Shown in pieces: positions 1 to 9,846 of a stretch of DNA of 64,000 nucleotides. Positions within the stretch are counted from its first letter, which is position 1, and each line of letters opens with the position of its first letter. The notes beneath the pieces are model-generated. The model was given only the letters and a program-made list of their open reading frames with translations, had not been told where the DNA came from and ran no database searches. The position numbers and the translations under genes are program-made. This stretch comes from Mesaphorura yosii (lineage: Eukaryota; Arthropoda; Collembola; Poduromorpha; Tullbergiidae): the NCBI GenBank assembly GCA_009869945.1, contig WIXG01000120.1, positions 1 through 64,000 on the forward strand. The letters run 5' to 3'.

Positions 1-120
1 AGAAGATTAAAAGTGCCACTGATGTTCAAAATTTGGGCTCATTTCATGAATAATTGTGCATTTGGTAGTCATTTGAGGAGAACCATCTCAACCGTCTAAA
101 TACTTTTGTCCATGGCTGTA
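1..120. mobile_element. Tc1/mariner-like transposon terminus, cut by the window edge
   Basis: Read on the minus strand from about position 118, the sequence begins CAGCCATGGACAAAAGTATT and goes on TTAGACGG. The ACAAAAGTATTTAGAC core is typical of Tc1-like terminal inverted repeats. A TA dinucleotide at 119-120 would be the target-site duplication. The remaining bases to position 1 are A/T-rich subterminal sequence with no transposase frame. The rest of the element lies left of the window. Assignment rests on recognising the terminal motif. Confidence 0.65.
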
Positions 121-122
121 TG

Positions 123-307
123 CTGGGGGCACGCGCCGCTGTCGCACGTTGGACAACAAGGTCGAGGAGTTAGTCAAAAACACTGGGCTCATGATCATTG
201 CAGCAAGATTATTGCTGGCGAGACACAACTGGTCCCTTCCGAAGACGGCGGCAAGTCTTGGCTTCAAGAGGAAGCGTGGATCTGATGGTCAATTCAAATA
301 TATTTGA
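123..307 (+). other. Short open frame abutting the transposon end, possible C-terminal exon of an unknown gene
   Basis: An open frame (codon phase through 131-133) runs to the stop TGA at 305-307. It encodes about 58 residues ending in a basic tail. Its middle (VEELVKNTGL, then LLLARHNWSLPKTAASL) resembles small UBA-like helical folds such as the C-terminal domain of NXF mRNA export factors, but the match is weak and made from memory. No splice acceptor lies between the transposon end and the frame, so if it was an exon the insertion may have broken it. It could equally be chance. Confidence 0.2.
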
Positions 308-746
308 GACATCTTAACTTTACGTCTGTTTTAAATTTGACTTCCTTCGATAATAATAATTTGTACTGAAACAAAATAAAGCGCAAGGCAAATAGTTTCC
401 CACACTCAGATAAGATAAGTCTTGTTATCACGTCTCGCTTTGCTTCACAAAACAGCTTCAAACTCATAAAAGTGAGATTAGAAGCGGTGCAATGTCGTAA
501 GCCTTAATTGCATCTGAATGTTATTCCCAAGTGTGTTGCGTACCTCGTCTATGGCTGGTTGTCGATTGTGGCTGCGTCATCGTGATTGCCATCTCACACA
601 TTCAGCTTCAGCTGGGCTGGAACCCTCCCGTCCGTACGTGTACGTAGTCTGCCTTAGATTAGTCACTTGACTCGCGAAACTCGCAATGGATAAATCTTGT
701 CCCTTCTTGAACAACTACGTGCAAGATTAATTCGGAGATTGCAAGC
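308..746. other. Intergenic stretch, promoter side of the arrestin gene
   Basis: No coding exon is visible. Potential short minus-strand frames are not continued by splice sites. The stretch must hold the promoter and 5' UTR of the arrestin-domain gene that starts at 747, but I see no clear TATA box. Confidence 0.4.
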
Positions 747-2308
747 ATGAAGATCACAAGATTCACGATTGAACTGGAGAACAAGGCCAGATCCTTCTTC
801 TCGGGGGGAAAAGTGTCTGGACGAGTGGTCATCGTGAGCAAAAAGGAAAAGACGGTCGAAGGTATAGTTACTTTATTATAGTTACAAAACAAGCTTTTCA
901 TATCAAACACCGATGTCAATGAATTTCCTGTTTGCTCATTAGCGTTGCTCCTGAAATGCTCAGGCAAGGCGAAGGTTCGCTGGACAGACAACGCAGTCGA
1001 GACATCTGGGAAGGGGAAGGACCGGAAGGAGGAAAAGAAAATGGCGGTCTTTCAAAATGAGGAGGAATACTTCAATTACGATGTCAGCCTTCTTCCAAAT
1101 AACGGTAACATGTTTTATAACGCTGGAGGACAGTTCCAGAATTGCGATAATCAGCCAGTTCTCAACAGGGAAGAAAGGCGTAGTTCCGAGCGGCACGAGC
1201 ACTCATCCTTTCGTAATCCAGCTGCCCCACGGGCTTCCTTCCTCCTATGTGGGCAAATCGGGCCAAGTTTTCTACCAGCTGCAGGCTTCACTGGAGAGGA
1301 AGGGCAAGGAGCCTCTCCAGACAAAGGTCCCATTCACCGTGAACGGAATTCTCGACCTGAACAAGGAGCCCGGAGCAATTCAGCCGACGGAGCAACGCAA
1401 ATACAAGTACTTGTGCTGCCTCTTCTGCAAGAATGGCCCCATCGGATTTGTTTTCAGGATCACCAAGAAAGGCTTTGTCCCGGGAGAGCAGCTTAAGTTC
1501 GTGGTGGAAATGAACAACCAAAGCAGCAGGAAAATCAACGGACTCACAATGGCTTTGGTTCAGGTTCGACTCTCAAACGTGCATGTGTTCCTGAACTTCA
1601 AACTCAACGCTGTACTTTTATGCAGAATGTCATGTTTCACGCGAAAGGAAACTCGATGCGCGACAATCGAGTCATCCGGCGCGTGAAGGGCCCTGCGCTT
1701 GATCCCGGCGAGGATGACGTCTGGAGTGACTTCCTGAAGATTCCTCCAATTCCACCGACCAGACTGGCAAACTGCCGCATCATCGATTTACAGTACACGA
1801 TCCAGGTGCGTAATTTTGACCAGACACCAGAATCAATATCAAGGTTTACTACAGTTTGAATGGCTTGTAGATTGAGATGGATTTATCCGGCATTGCGGTC
1901 AACTTGAAGGGCGAAATTCCAATTATCGTCGGGACCATTCCTTTAAGACAGAATTTTGCTGAATTGACACAAGCACACATTGAGGCAGGAGACGCGATTA
2001 ACCAGACTCACATTGCACCGCCCGAGCTGAATGATTATCCTGATCTTCGTAAGTACTCTCACATCTCCGGAAATCCAGCACAAACAGTGTCCGTTGCCAA
2101 TTTCGACAATGAACTGCCTGAAATTCAATCTTTTTCTTTAGCACCGCCAACTTATGCACAAGCGATGTCGGCCGAGGAGCACAAAACCAGGTCGGAGAAT
2201 CAAATTGCGTACAAAGTTAGCAGCAAATCCTCGCTGAACACGTTGATTGTATCCGAAGAATCAGACATCGACTTGTCATACGTGCCAACTTACATCACCT
2301 ACGGATAA
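747..2308 (+). CDS. Arrestin-domain-containing (alpha-arrestin) protein, six coding exons
   Basis: Exons: 747-861, 943-1104, 1169-1563, 1626-1805, 1871-2048, 2142-2308, giving 398 residues. The N-terminal arrestin fold starts with KITRFTIELENKARSFFSGG and SGRVVI, continues through LPHGLPSSYVGKSGQVFYQL and VPFTVNGILDLN. The C-terminal arrestin fold begins near residue 170 with KNGPIGFVF...GFVPGEQLKF. Near the C-terminus a PPTY (PPxY) motif is present, the docking site for WW domains of NEDD4-type ubiquitin ligases in this family. Alpha-arrestins act as adaptors for ubiquitination and endocytosis of membrane proteins; the exact substrate is unknown. The last intron is 93 nt and in frame, so its retention would add 31 residues. 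Its splicing gives the typical YPDLPPPTY junction. The gene is tail-to-tail with the PRC1 gene. Confidence 0.92.
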
Positions 2309-2384
2309 TTAGTGCCAAAGCTCCACTGGAAAAAACGGCTCGACTGAAAAATTCCTAATGTTAAGCATGCAATACGAAACATGA

Positions 2385-2390
2385 TTTATT
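2385..2390 (-). terminator. Polyadenylation signal of the PRC1-like gene
   Basis: The plus-strand hexamer tttatt reads AATAAA on the minus strand, about 220 nt downstream of the PRC1-like stop codon and inside the 3' UTR of the convergent arrestin gene. Confidence 0.5.
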
Positions 2391-2499
2391 TTAGATGACA
2401 AATTACATTACGATCGGCATTTGAATTTCGCTCACGACTGTCATAATCACAATTGCACAAAATTCCTGCTAAGAATCATTAAAAATTATTTATCTTGCA

Positions 2500-2505
2500 A
2501 ATAAA
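2500..2505 (+). terminator. Polyadenylation signal of the arrestin gene
   Basis: AATAAA about 190 nt after the arrestin stop. It lies beyond the minus-strand signal at 2385-2390, so the two convergent transcripts probably overlap by at least 100 nt. Confidence 0.55.
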
Positions 2506-2607
2506 TGGCAGCTATATTCCAGCCCAGGCCAAATAATATTAAAAATCAGCTTCTCTATCCGTCTAAGAGTGAAGTTAAGCTCAGTGGAAGTTGGTCGAGC
2601 AGAATTA

Positions 2608-4109
2608 TCAGTGAGAAGCATTAGAAGTAAAGCACTTCTGCTTTGGTGACGGCAAGGCGGGTGAAGGAAGGTGTCTCTTTGCAGCCTTGGTGTTGGCACT
2701 GACAGATGCAGGAGGTCCCATTTGAGAATAAGTTGATGGTGCTGGAGCAATCGATTGACGAATCTGAAAGCAAGTTCTAGTTCATCATCCCAATTGGTCA
2801 CTTGTGGGTGTGACAAATGTCACACTGTCACAAAATTGAGATTTCGCTTCGCACTGTACCTGCAGTACCTTGGATCTCGTTTCTTGCTTTCTCTTTGATT
2901 TCTCACTATTGTACTTTTCCCATTCTCGATCAATTAAGCTGTGAATATCCTCGCCTAAAATCGTCACTTTCCGGCCATGCTCTACTTCAAATCGTTCAGC
3001 AAGTTTCCTTAGCTCTGCCTCCAGCTTCGGAAGACTCTTCATAATCCCTGCGTGGGTCGTCTGATCCTTCAGAAGCGCTCCACCTCTTCAGAGTCAAATT
3101 AAGCGCAGCGTAAGAAAGACTTCCATTTTACACATTCATTCAAACATTGCAGATCTCACCTGTTAATGAACCTCGATGGATCCTCCGCCTTCGCGTCCAG
3201 CTCTCTGAGTTTCTTCCACATCTCCTCTCGTTTCTTTGCCTGAATTTCGCATTGAAATATTCGATTAGGAGTCTTGTAAGTGAGCGTGAGGAGTTAAGTA
3301 GCAGAAGCACAAAATACCTTCTGTAAAACTTCCTGGTTTTTCTCTTGGTATAATTTCCATTTCTCCAGCTCTTCTCTGTGAGCCTGAAGTAACTCCTCGT
3401 TAAAATTGGTGCCATAAAAAGATGCAAATGTACGCTTTTCCTCATCCGATATTAAGCACTGATCCCAAATATGAGTCAGTTCAGAACGGAGAGCTCCAAT
3501 ATACTCAACAATTCGCTTCGACTTCTCTTCCTTCCGCTTCATGTATTCCGTCTTCACGAGCTTAAGCTGAACATTTCAAGAGTTTTAAGTCAGTGTAGAC
3601 CTCGAACAAAACGATGAATACTTACCGCGTCACAAATACCTGAGTAGGCATTACTAAATCGCAGCTGGAGTTCCTCCCTGTCGTCCAATTCTTGCCAGTA
3701 TTGATTAACTTCACTCAACAAATTCTTAGCTTCCAGGCGCTGATTTTCTACAGTATTCGTGAGCTCGATAAGAAGATTCTGAATAACAAGTAATTTCAGG
3801 TGAAACTGGTCGGAGAAAAATTAAATGAACGGTGTGAGTAACCTCTGCATCTCGAATGTCTTTCTGGCTCAGTGTGATCTCGTTGATAGCTTCAGCATCG
3901 GCATCTGATTCGAATTTCACTATTGCTCTCTCTAAAGCTGTAGTTGGAGGCTTGCCCAATATGTCGAAGAGTGGTTTAATTTTGTTCCTAAGCTCGTGAA
4001 ACCGAGACCCAAGAGAACCTTCTGTCCACTCATTTTCGTCCAGGAGCTGTTCTGTGCATAAAGGACCAGGGCTCGCATTGACTTGCGGGAGTTTCCGCCT
4101 CGACTCCAT
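2608..4109 (-). CDS. PRC1: PRC1/Ase1/MAP65 (fascetto-like) microtubule-bundling protein, N-terminally short
   Basis: Exons in transcript order: 4109-3843 (the exon itself opens at 4143), 3778-3626, 3566-3318, 3239-3160, 3085-2860, 2763-2608; all phases close, giving 376 residues from the first ATG. Family marks are the THIWDQCLISDEEKRTFASF segment, the FNEELLQAHREELEKWKLYQ helix and the DPSRFINRGGALLKD block followed by the MKSLPKLEAELRKL helix, which line up with the spectrin-fold microtubule-binding domain. PRC1/Feo crosslinks antiparallel microtubules at the spindle midzone during cytokinesis. Human PRC1 has about 600 residues; this model starts near its residue 180 and lacks the dimerisation helices. 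A 5' splice junction (4207/4143) joins a short upstream exon that holds no in-frame ATG before a stop, so no longer start was found. The C-terminal tail is Pro/Ser-rich. Confidence 0.85.
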
Positions 4110-4143
4110 TACAGTTGCCTCCAAAGCCAAAGGTAAACTCTCC

Positions 4144-4744
4144 CTAAACACAGAGACAGATAAAGAATTATCCGAATGATCGATTAAGATCTGAGATGCG
4201 AAGTCCCTACCTTCGAGCTCCAATTGATGGGAGCTTCGAGAGTTCGAAACTCAGAAGTTAGTTAAAATAGAGCAGATCAAAAGGCTAAGTTAAAATGGTG
4301 AATTGGCACTTGTGGTTTCACGAACATCAACGCCACGGCCACGAATTCCAATTAATTATCTTCAAATTACAAGATATGCAAATGATAAGCTGACAAGTTC
4401 TTGCAGTAAACTGGAGCCAAGTACGAAGTGGTAACGGTTGCTCCCGCGTAGCTTCCTCTCAGTCTTTTCAATTTACAGGCAAGGAAAGATGATCAAGAAA
4501 TTCCGCTCCTGCATCATTTAAAGTGATCACATGAAAGTTGGATTCTACTTTTTGCCTGTGTGTCTTCAATTAAATTGAGTTTGGTTTCACCGAATGTGAA
4601 AGGTGTTGCTTAATGGCTACCAGTTAATTTAGCCAGTTTAAGGAAGCGGAAATAGGCCAACCATCCCGGCTTTCGTGCAGGTTACTTGTACAAGAGCGGG
4701 CAAGCAGGATCAAGAGAAGCCCGAAAGAGCACCAGATCACCAGA
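4144..4744. promoter_or_regulatory. Shared divergent promoter region between PRC1-like and PET100 genes, with a PRC1 5' exon/intron
   Basis: PRC1-like (minus) and PET100 (plus) diverge from this roughly 600 bp. It contains a minus-strand intron, donor at 4207/4206 (GAAG|GTAGGG) and acceptor at 4145-4144 (TTTAG), so a short non-coding or short-coding PRC1 exon lies just above 4207. No other exon was found on either strand. Confidence 0.5.
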
Positions 4745-5092
4745 ATGGGTTGGCAACTGGAAGTATTCAAGCTGGCGGTGTACATGGCCTTTCCCGTGAG
4801 CCTGTTCTACGTTTTCAATCAACCAGAACTCTTTGAAGACTATGTGATCAATAAGAAGCGAGAACTGTACCCGCCCCAAGTGAGTCCGTGCTTTGATTAG
4901 GATTTCGGGACAAACGGCCAACTCGGCTACAAATAATTTTGTAATTGTATTCTTTGTCTGTAGACAATTGGAGACGCCGACGACGTCCTGAAGAAATTCA
5001 TTAGCGAGGTCAAAGCGCAGCAAGAAGCAGAATTTATTCGACAACTGCAAAGTGAAGAGCTGGAACGACAGAAGGATCGACCAAAGCTCTAA
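4745..5092 (+). CDS. PET100: PET100 homologue, cytochrome c oxidase assembly factor
   Basis: Two exons, 4745-4879 and 4964-5092, encode 87 residues. The start MGWQLEVFKLAVYMAFPVSL provides a short hydrophobic segment, followed by the family's F-x-x-YV-x-x-KRELYPP region (NKKRELYPP) and a charged helical C-terminus ending DRPKL. Size and layout match PET100 of animals (about 70-90 residues), an inner mitochondrial membrane protein needed for complex IV assembly. The intron has GTGAGT and TCTGTAG ends. The gene is head-to-head with PRC1-like and tail-to-tail with the BTB zinc-finger gene, whose poly(A) signal lies only about 65 nt past this stop. Confidence 0.88.
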
Positions 5093-5155
5093 TCCAACAA
5101 CGCAGTTTAATTATGAAATAATGTAGCCGTTGTAACACGCAACGTAACGTACACA

Positions 5156-5161
5156 TTTATT
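5156..5161 (-). terminator. Polyadenylation signal of the BTB zinc-finger gene
   Basis: tttatt on the plus strand is AATAAA on the minus strand, about 70 nt after the BTB-ZF stop at 5230. It sits inside the expected 3' UTR of PET100. Confidence 0.5.
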
Positions 5162-5229
5162 ACTAAATCGTGATAGTAAAATCTTTGATGACAAAAAATT
5201 ACGTAAGTATTCAGTGTTCATTAGCTTTC

Positions 5230-6937
5230 TTAACCTAATCTTGCACTGGCACTGCTGACTGTGGTAATTGTGGTGGACGGCGACAAGTTCTTGGCAACAG
5301 TTTCGTACATGGACGCAGGGAACTTTGTTGGAGGCGGAGAAGCCAATGAGGATCCGTTTCTAATTGTAAACTGGGGACTTGCTCCTCCGTTGCAGTGAGA
5401 AGCAGCTGCAGCAGTATTTTGGGTTTGTGCCGGAATGAGCACTTTGATTGGCAGCGACAATTCACCGTGACCGTGACTCTGACCCTCTCCATTTAGGCTG
5501 GCGGCATTCGTCCCGGTTAGGCCCACAGAATTTCCGTTTTGCATGTGGCGTTCCAAGTGTATCTTGAGTTTGTCTTGTCTCGCGAATCGTGTCGAGCAAA
5601 TGCTGCACTGGTACGGTTTCTCACCGGTATGAGTTCGAAGATGCCTCTTCAAATGGGCGCTCCGTCCGAATTTCGTATTGCAGTACTCGCAAACAAACTT
5701 TGGCTTGTCGACCCCCACGTGAGTTTTTATGTGCCGCTGGAGCAGGGGAATGTTGGTGAAGACTTGCAGGCACCACGGACACGTGGCTGGGTCCGAGTCA
5801 TCAGATGTTGGTTCAACCTTTAAAATGCATTAACATTCTCCGGTCATTTAAATTGACATTGTTTAATCATTTAGTATGGTTGGCTTTGACTTGGTTGACT
5901 AATTGTGATGCTTACCTTCAGAGGTGAGGTCCTTTTGGGGTTGTACTGCTCCGACGCGTAATGAATGCTCTTTCGTTTCAGATTGCGCGCTGCTGACGGC
6001 GGTCCATTCATTTTCAGGCGACCGGGCTCTCGAACTTTAGCTTGCTCTCTGAAACTTTGTGTGTCCGCCTCGTTAAAGTCCAAACCCAAATCCTTGTTTG
6101 TGTATACAAAAGTTTCGCAGGGAATTTGGCTCGAGCTGGCACTCGTTTCCTGAATGTTTTGGGTGACAGTCTTCAGAAGGTTTCCATTTCTCATCCCCGG
6201 ACTCATGATTGAGTTCGTTGGGCTCTTCTTTTCGGGCTTTCGAAGGCCCGAGTTTGGCAGTTTGGGTATCGAGAGTGTGTAAACTCCTTCCTGCGTCTGC
6301 GGCTGAGTTTGAAGGACGTGCGTTTGAGAATCTGCGACCTCCTGCTTGAAGACGGGCGTGACTGGACCCGATGAGTCGGTCGATTTTTTCCTCGTGATGG
6401 GTGCGATGGCCATGACATTATTCGAAACGAGCCTCCGAAACATTGCCACGCCACAATTTTGGACTGCGGTCTCGATGGATCGAATCAGCGAGGAACACTC
6501 GAGCTCACGACCAACTTCCATCAGCGCTTGGAGCTTGTCCTTCCGAATATTCTTCGCGCTACCCGTGTAAATGAATTCCATTGCTGCTCGCACGTCCTCC
6601 ACTCGCGAATTCCGAAGAAGAATGACGGGATGACTGCAAGGATTCGGCCAAGGCGTGGAAGTGAATAATTTGTACAAGTACGAGCTGACAGAACTCAGAA
6701 TCATCTGCAGTCATATGCAAAAGTTAAAATCCGGCACTTCTTCAAGCAAGAAGGGATGGTATAAAGTTTTCGAGTTCTTACCCGATGTGCTTGGATTTGT
6801 CCATCCTTACACGAGATCGTCACATCGCAGAGCTGATTCTCATTGAAAAGCGTGGCGCAGATTTGCTTCAGATTCTGCTCGGTCTGACTTTCTTCGGGCA
6901 TCTTCAGTTCGACGGTGAATGTGCTGAAGTCAGTCAT
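5230..6937 (-). CDS. BTB/POZ protein with three C-terminal C2H2 zinc fingers
   Basis: Coding exons 6937-6782, 6704-5916 and 5817-5230 give 510 residues. The BTB domain covers about residues 15-120: NENQLCDVTISCKDGQIQAH, then MILSSVSSYLYKLF and MEFIYTGSAKNIRKDKLQAL. A Ser/Thr/Lys-rich linker follows (about 120-320). Three fingers come next: CPWCLQVF...HIKTH, CEYCNTKF...HLRTH, and, after a TGEKPY linker, CSICSTRF...HLERH. The tail is Ser/Ala/Pro-rich. BTB-ZF proteins are nuclear, usually dimeric, sequence-specific transcription regulators. I cannot name the orthologue; the split BTB and a first finger with CPWC are the distinguishing features. The start ATG at 6937 follows an acceptor at 6956-6958, so the 5' UTR is spliced. 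Confidence 0.88.
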
Positions 6938-6954
6938 TTTGTTGAAGGTGCAAG

Positions 6955-7853
6955 TCTGGAATTACAGGTTGACGTTAATTATTGAGTAAACCTCCTTCTC
7001 AAAATGCCCCACAGCTTTCTCGCCTGGCATTGGAGTTGGTTTTCATGGACAAAAAGCTGTCTATCCGCCTGCCAGCCTGAACTGATCACGTTTGGGTTCG
7101 CATTTGCATGGATTTCATGCACGAAAGAGCGAAGGATGCACGAATCTTTTACAATCGCAGTAAAAAACGGAATATTCGACCCAACAATCGCTCCTACACC
7201 GTTACGTAATAAAATATTCGCTTATTACGCACGGTTTGTGGTTTCGAGCTTCGAACACAGCACAACGAAAAGCATGGAACGATGGAACTTTACTATTATG
7301 GACATAAAACTGAGCACGGCACAAATGTTTTAAATCTCTCGACCATTTTCGTGTAGGGGGCTGGATCCCCTTCCTAAACACTAAACTCACGTCGCACACT
7401 CGAACGACTCGAACACACGTTTCCTGCTAAACCCAAACCTTTTTTAACGAAGAACTGAACGACGACGACTACTCAGCAGTTATCAAGCTGAGCCGTGCCC
7501 GTGGCCTGACCCGCGTCCGTGTCTCATCCAGCAACTGAACTGCGAATGCATTCAGCCAGCCTTGTTCTTATTACGTGGGGTTTATAACTTTATCGGTCTG
7601 TATCCCCGACCCTTCTGTTCTGTTCCCTCCAGCGAAGCAGCAACACTGCGAAACTCATCATTACACTACGATGATGTTGATGCCTGCCCACTCGTTCCGT
7701 CTCCAGGCGACCTGGAGCCGGAGCTTCGCTGTTGCTGCGTACCGATTACCGCGTCCAAAGATTACCAAGAGAGGGGACAAGCTACTGCTGTACTAGAATT
7801 CTTAGCTTTTAATTGAGCGCGATATGATAATGAAGAATTTAGGATTACTTACC
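6955..7853 (-). other. 5' UTR intron of the BTB zinc-finger gene
   Basis: A strong minus-strand donor (CGTTG|GTAAGT, intron base 7852) and acceptor (AATTCCAG|ACTTGC, exon resuming at 6955) would bracket an 897-bp intron, with the initiator ATG 18 nt into the next exon. The non-coding first exon therefore lies above 7853. This is an inference from splice signals. Confidence 0.45.
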
Positions 7854-9773
7854 AACGCGACACGACGTCTTTTTACGATCTGCTGCTGATATGAGTGGAT
7901 TTCGAGGAAACTGAGACACTTGGGCTGAAATATCAATCACAACACAGCACAGCACTTTGGAACTTTAATCCTGGCGTACGCGTACAATGACGACGATGAG
8001 TCAGTTTAGCAAACAGAGTAGATCAGCAGTAGTCGGTTCGTAGCCCAGCAAAAATGGAGCTAGTCCGCTTCGCGCAAGAGTCGTGGACAAAATGAGACGG
8101 AGGGAGAAGTGGCACGGTTAGTTTTTGCTGGGAAACTTTTCTGAAGGGGGTCTCGAGTTCCTGCACGCAGCGTGCGTCTGGCAGCCGTGGAATTGCTTTT
8201 GTGGCAGCAATCGCGTCGCTTTCCCCCTGTTTTCTCTGGCCTGGGCTTCCATTCCCCCTGCCTGTTTGTGTTTTTTACACACGCCACTCACGTTGCTACA
8301 AAGGCCTTTTGCTGGCCGAGTTGGCTTGGTTTATGGAAGTTGGGCAATCTTCAGCGGCGGTAGTTCAAAGAGGGGACAGACTAAACTTGGTTTGGGGCTC
8401 GTAGTCGTAGTCTCGTAGCGTGCAGCATGTGGATGTGGCACGCAGCAACCATCTGCAGCCACAGCACTCTTTTTTTTTACATCTTAACTTCAACAGCTCA
8501 CTCGTGAGGTACTCGAGTGGCTGATGGACTCAACTCAACGCGAGAGAGACAAAGTCCACGTCCGTCCACACGCTGGTCAATGTTCAAGTAAACGCGAAAA
8601 CGCGAACGAAAACGCATTTTACTTTTTACTGCAACGCAAACTGCAAGCAAAGCAGACAAATCTGCGGCTGAAAAAGTTGGTCTGAAAATGCTTCACAATG
8701 ACCCTCCGAAATTCCGATTTTTGAGGTTTTGCGCATTCAATTTCGAGTCGGCCAGCTCTGAGATTTTGTGTTCAACCAAAATTCTCTGCCTGCAAATCGT
8801 CAGATTACTCGCCGAGGCAAGACAAGAGGACAAGACACGACTTTGTGCTGTTGAAGACAAGGATCATCAGTGTTACTCAATCCTTCGCGTCGTGTATTGT
8901 TATCATCGTCTGCGGCACGATACAGGTTACATGATTTTGCAGATTGAATAATAACATGACAGAACTGCGACTCAATCAAGGGAAGGTCGCCACAACACAA
9001 GAACACAGGCGAGAGGACGAAAACGAAATGCGTCCTGAGCACTGAGCGCTGTTGCGTGTTTATATTTATGGCAGGCATTAATGGTATGATGCACTTTAGT
9101 TTAGCAATGCTGGCAGTGCAGTAATGATGCGAATGCGAAATGAGAATAGAATATGAAATTAGTCGATGTTATTCCACAGCACTGCTGCAACAACGAACTA
9201 CGCATTGTTGTCGTCTTCAAGTGTCTTCCTTTGCATTTTCTCAAGGTTTAGTCTTTGTGCCATGCCTTGGTTTTGGATTGCATTAGAATTAGAATGCTGT
9301 TAGCGTGCTTAATGCTTAACTACATTCGGCCTTTTTAATTCAGGACTCAAAGCAAATCAAAGCGAAGCACGTAACTAAGCAGCCAGAGCCAGGGATAATT
9401 TTGTTCAGAGTCTCCTGAACGAGACGCAGCCAAATCCTGAATTATGAAACGTCGTTCGTCGATACAGCAGACGTATTTGACCCAGCTTGCAGTCAAGCAG
9501 ACCAATATTAATGCTGAAGACATCGCATTGTCCTGTCAAGTTTAATGTTTGTTAACGGCATTCCTTGTTGGTCTTAAAATATCGCGTTTCATTGACAAAT
9601 TGCTGAAATTCAATACACACGAAAAGCAGGAGTATCTTGTCTTGTCTACCAGCTATAACAATCCAATGCCGCTTTGTAACGTTTTGTTAAGGAATGACCG
9701 ACCGAACAAGTAAATATTAAATATGTATGCACTTGTGTGCAGATTGCTTTTCGCAGCTTAGATATTGCTTAGT
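7854..9773. other. Upstream region of the BTB gene, no supported gene
   Basis: Short ORFs on both strands have no recognisable domains and no splice continuity. The stretch should contain the BTB gene's first exon and promoter plus the space past the PQG-rich gene. Simple words such as gatgcgaatgcgaaatgag near 9126-9140 recur elsewhere in the window. Confidence 0.4.
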
Positions 9774-9779
9774 TTATTC
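9774..9779 (-). terminator. Polyadenylation signal of the PQG-rich secreted protein gene
   Basis: Minus-strand AATAAA about 70 nt after the stop at 9847. Confidence 0.5.
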
Positions 9780-9846
9780 ATTTGGGATAAGATTTCGTAA
9801 GTAAGAATAGTCAAAATTTCAAATCTACAGACGGCCTGACATTTTC

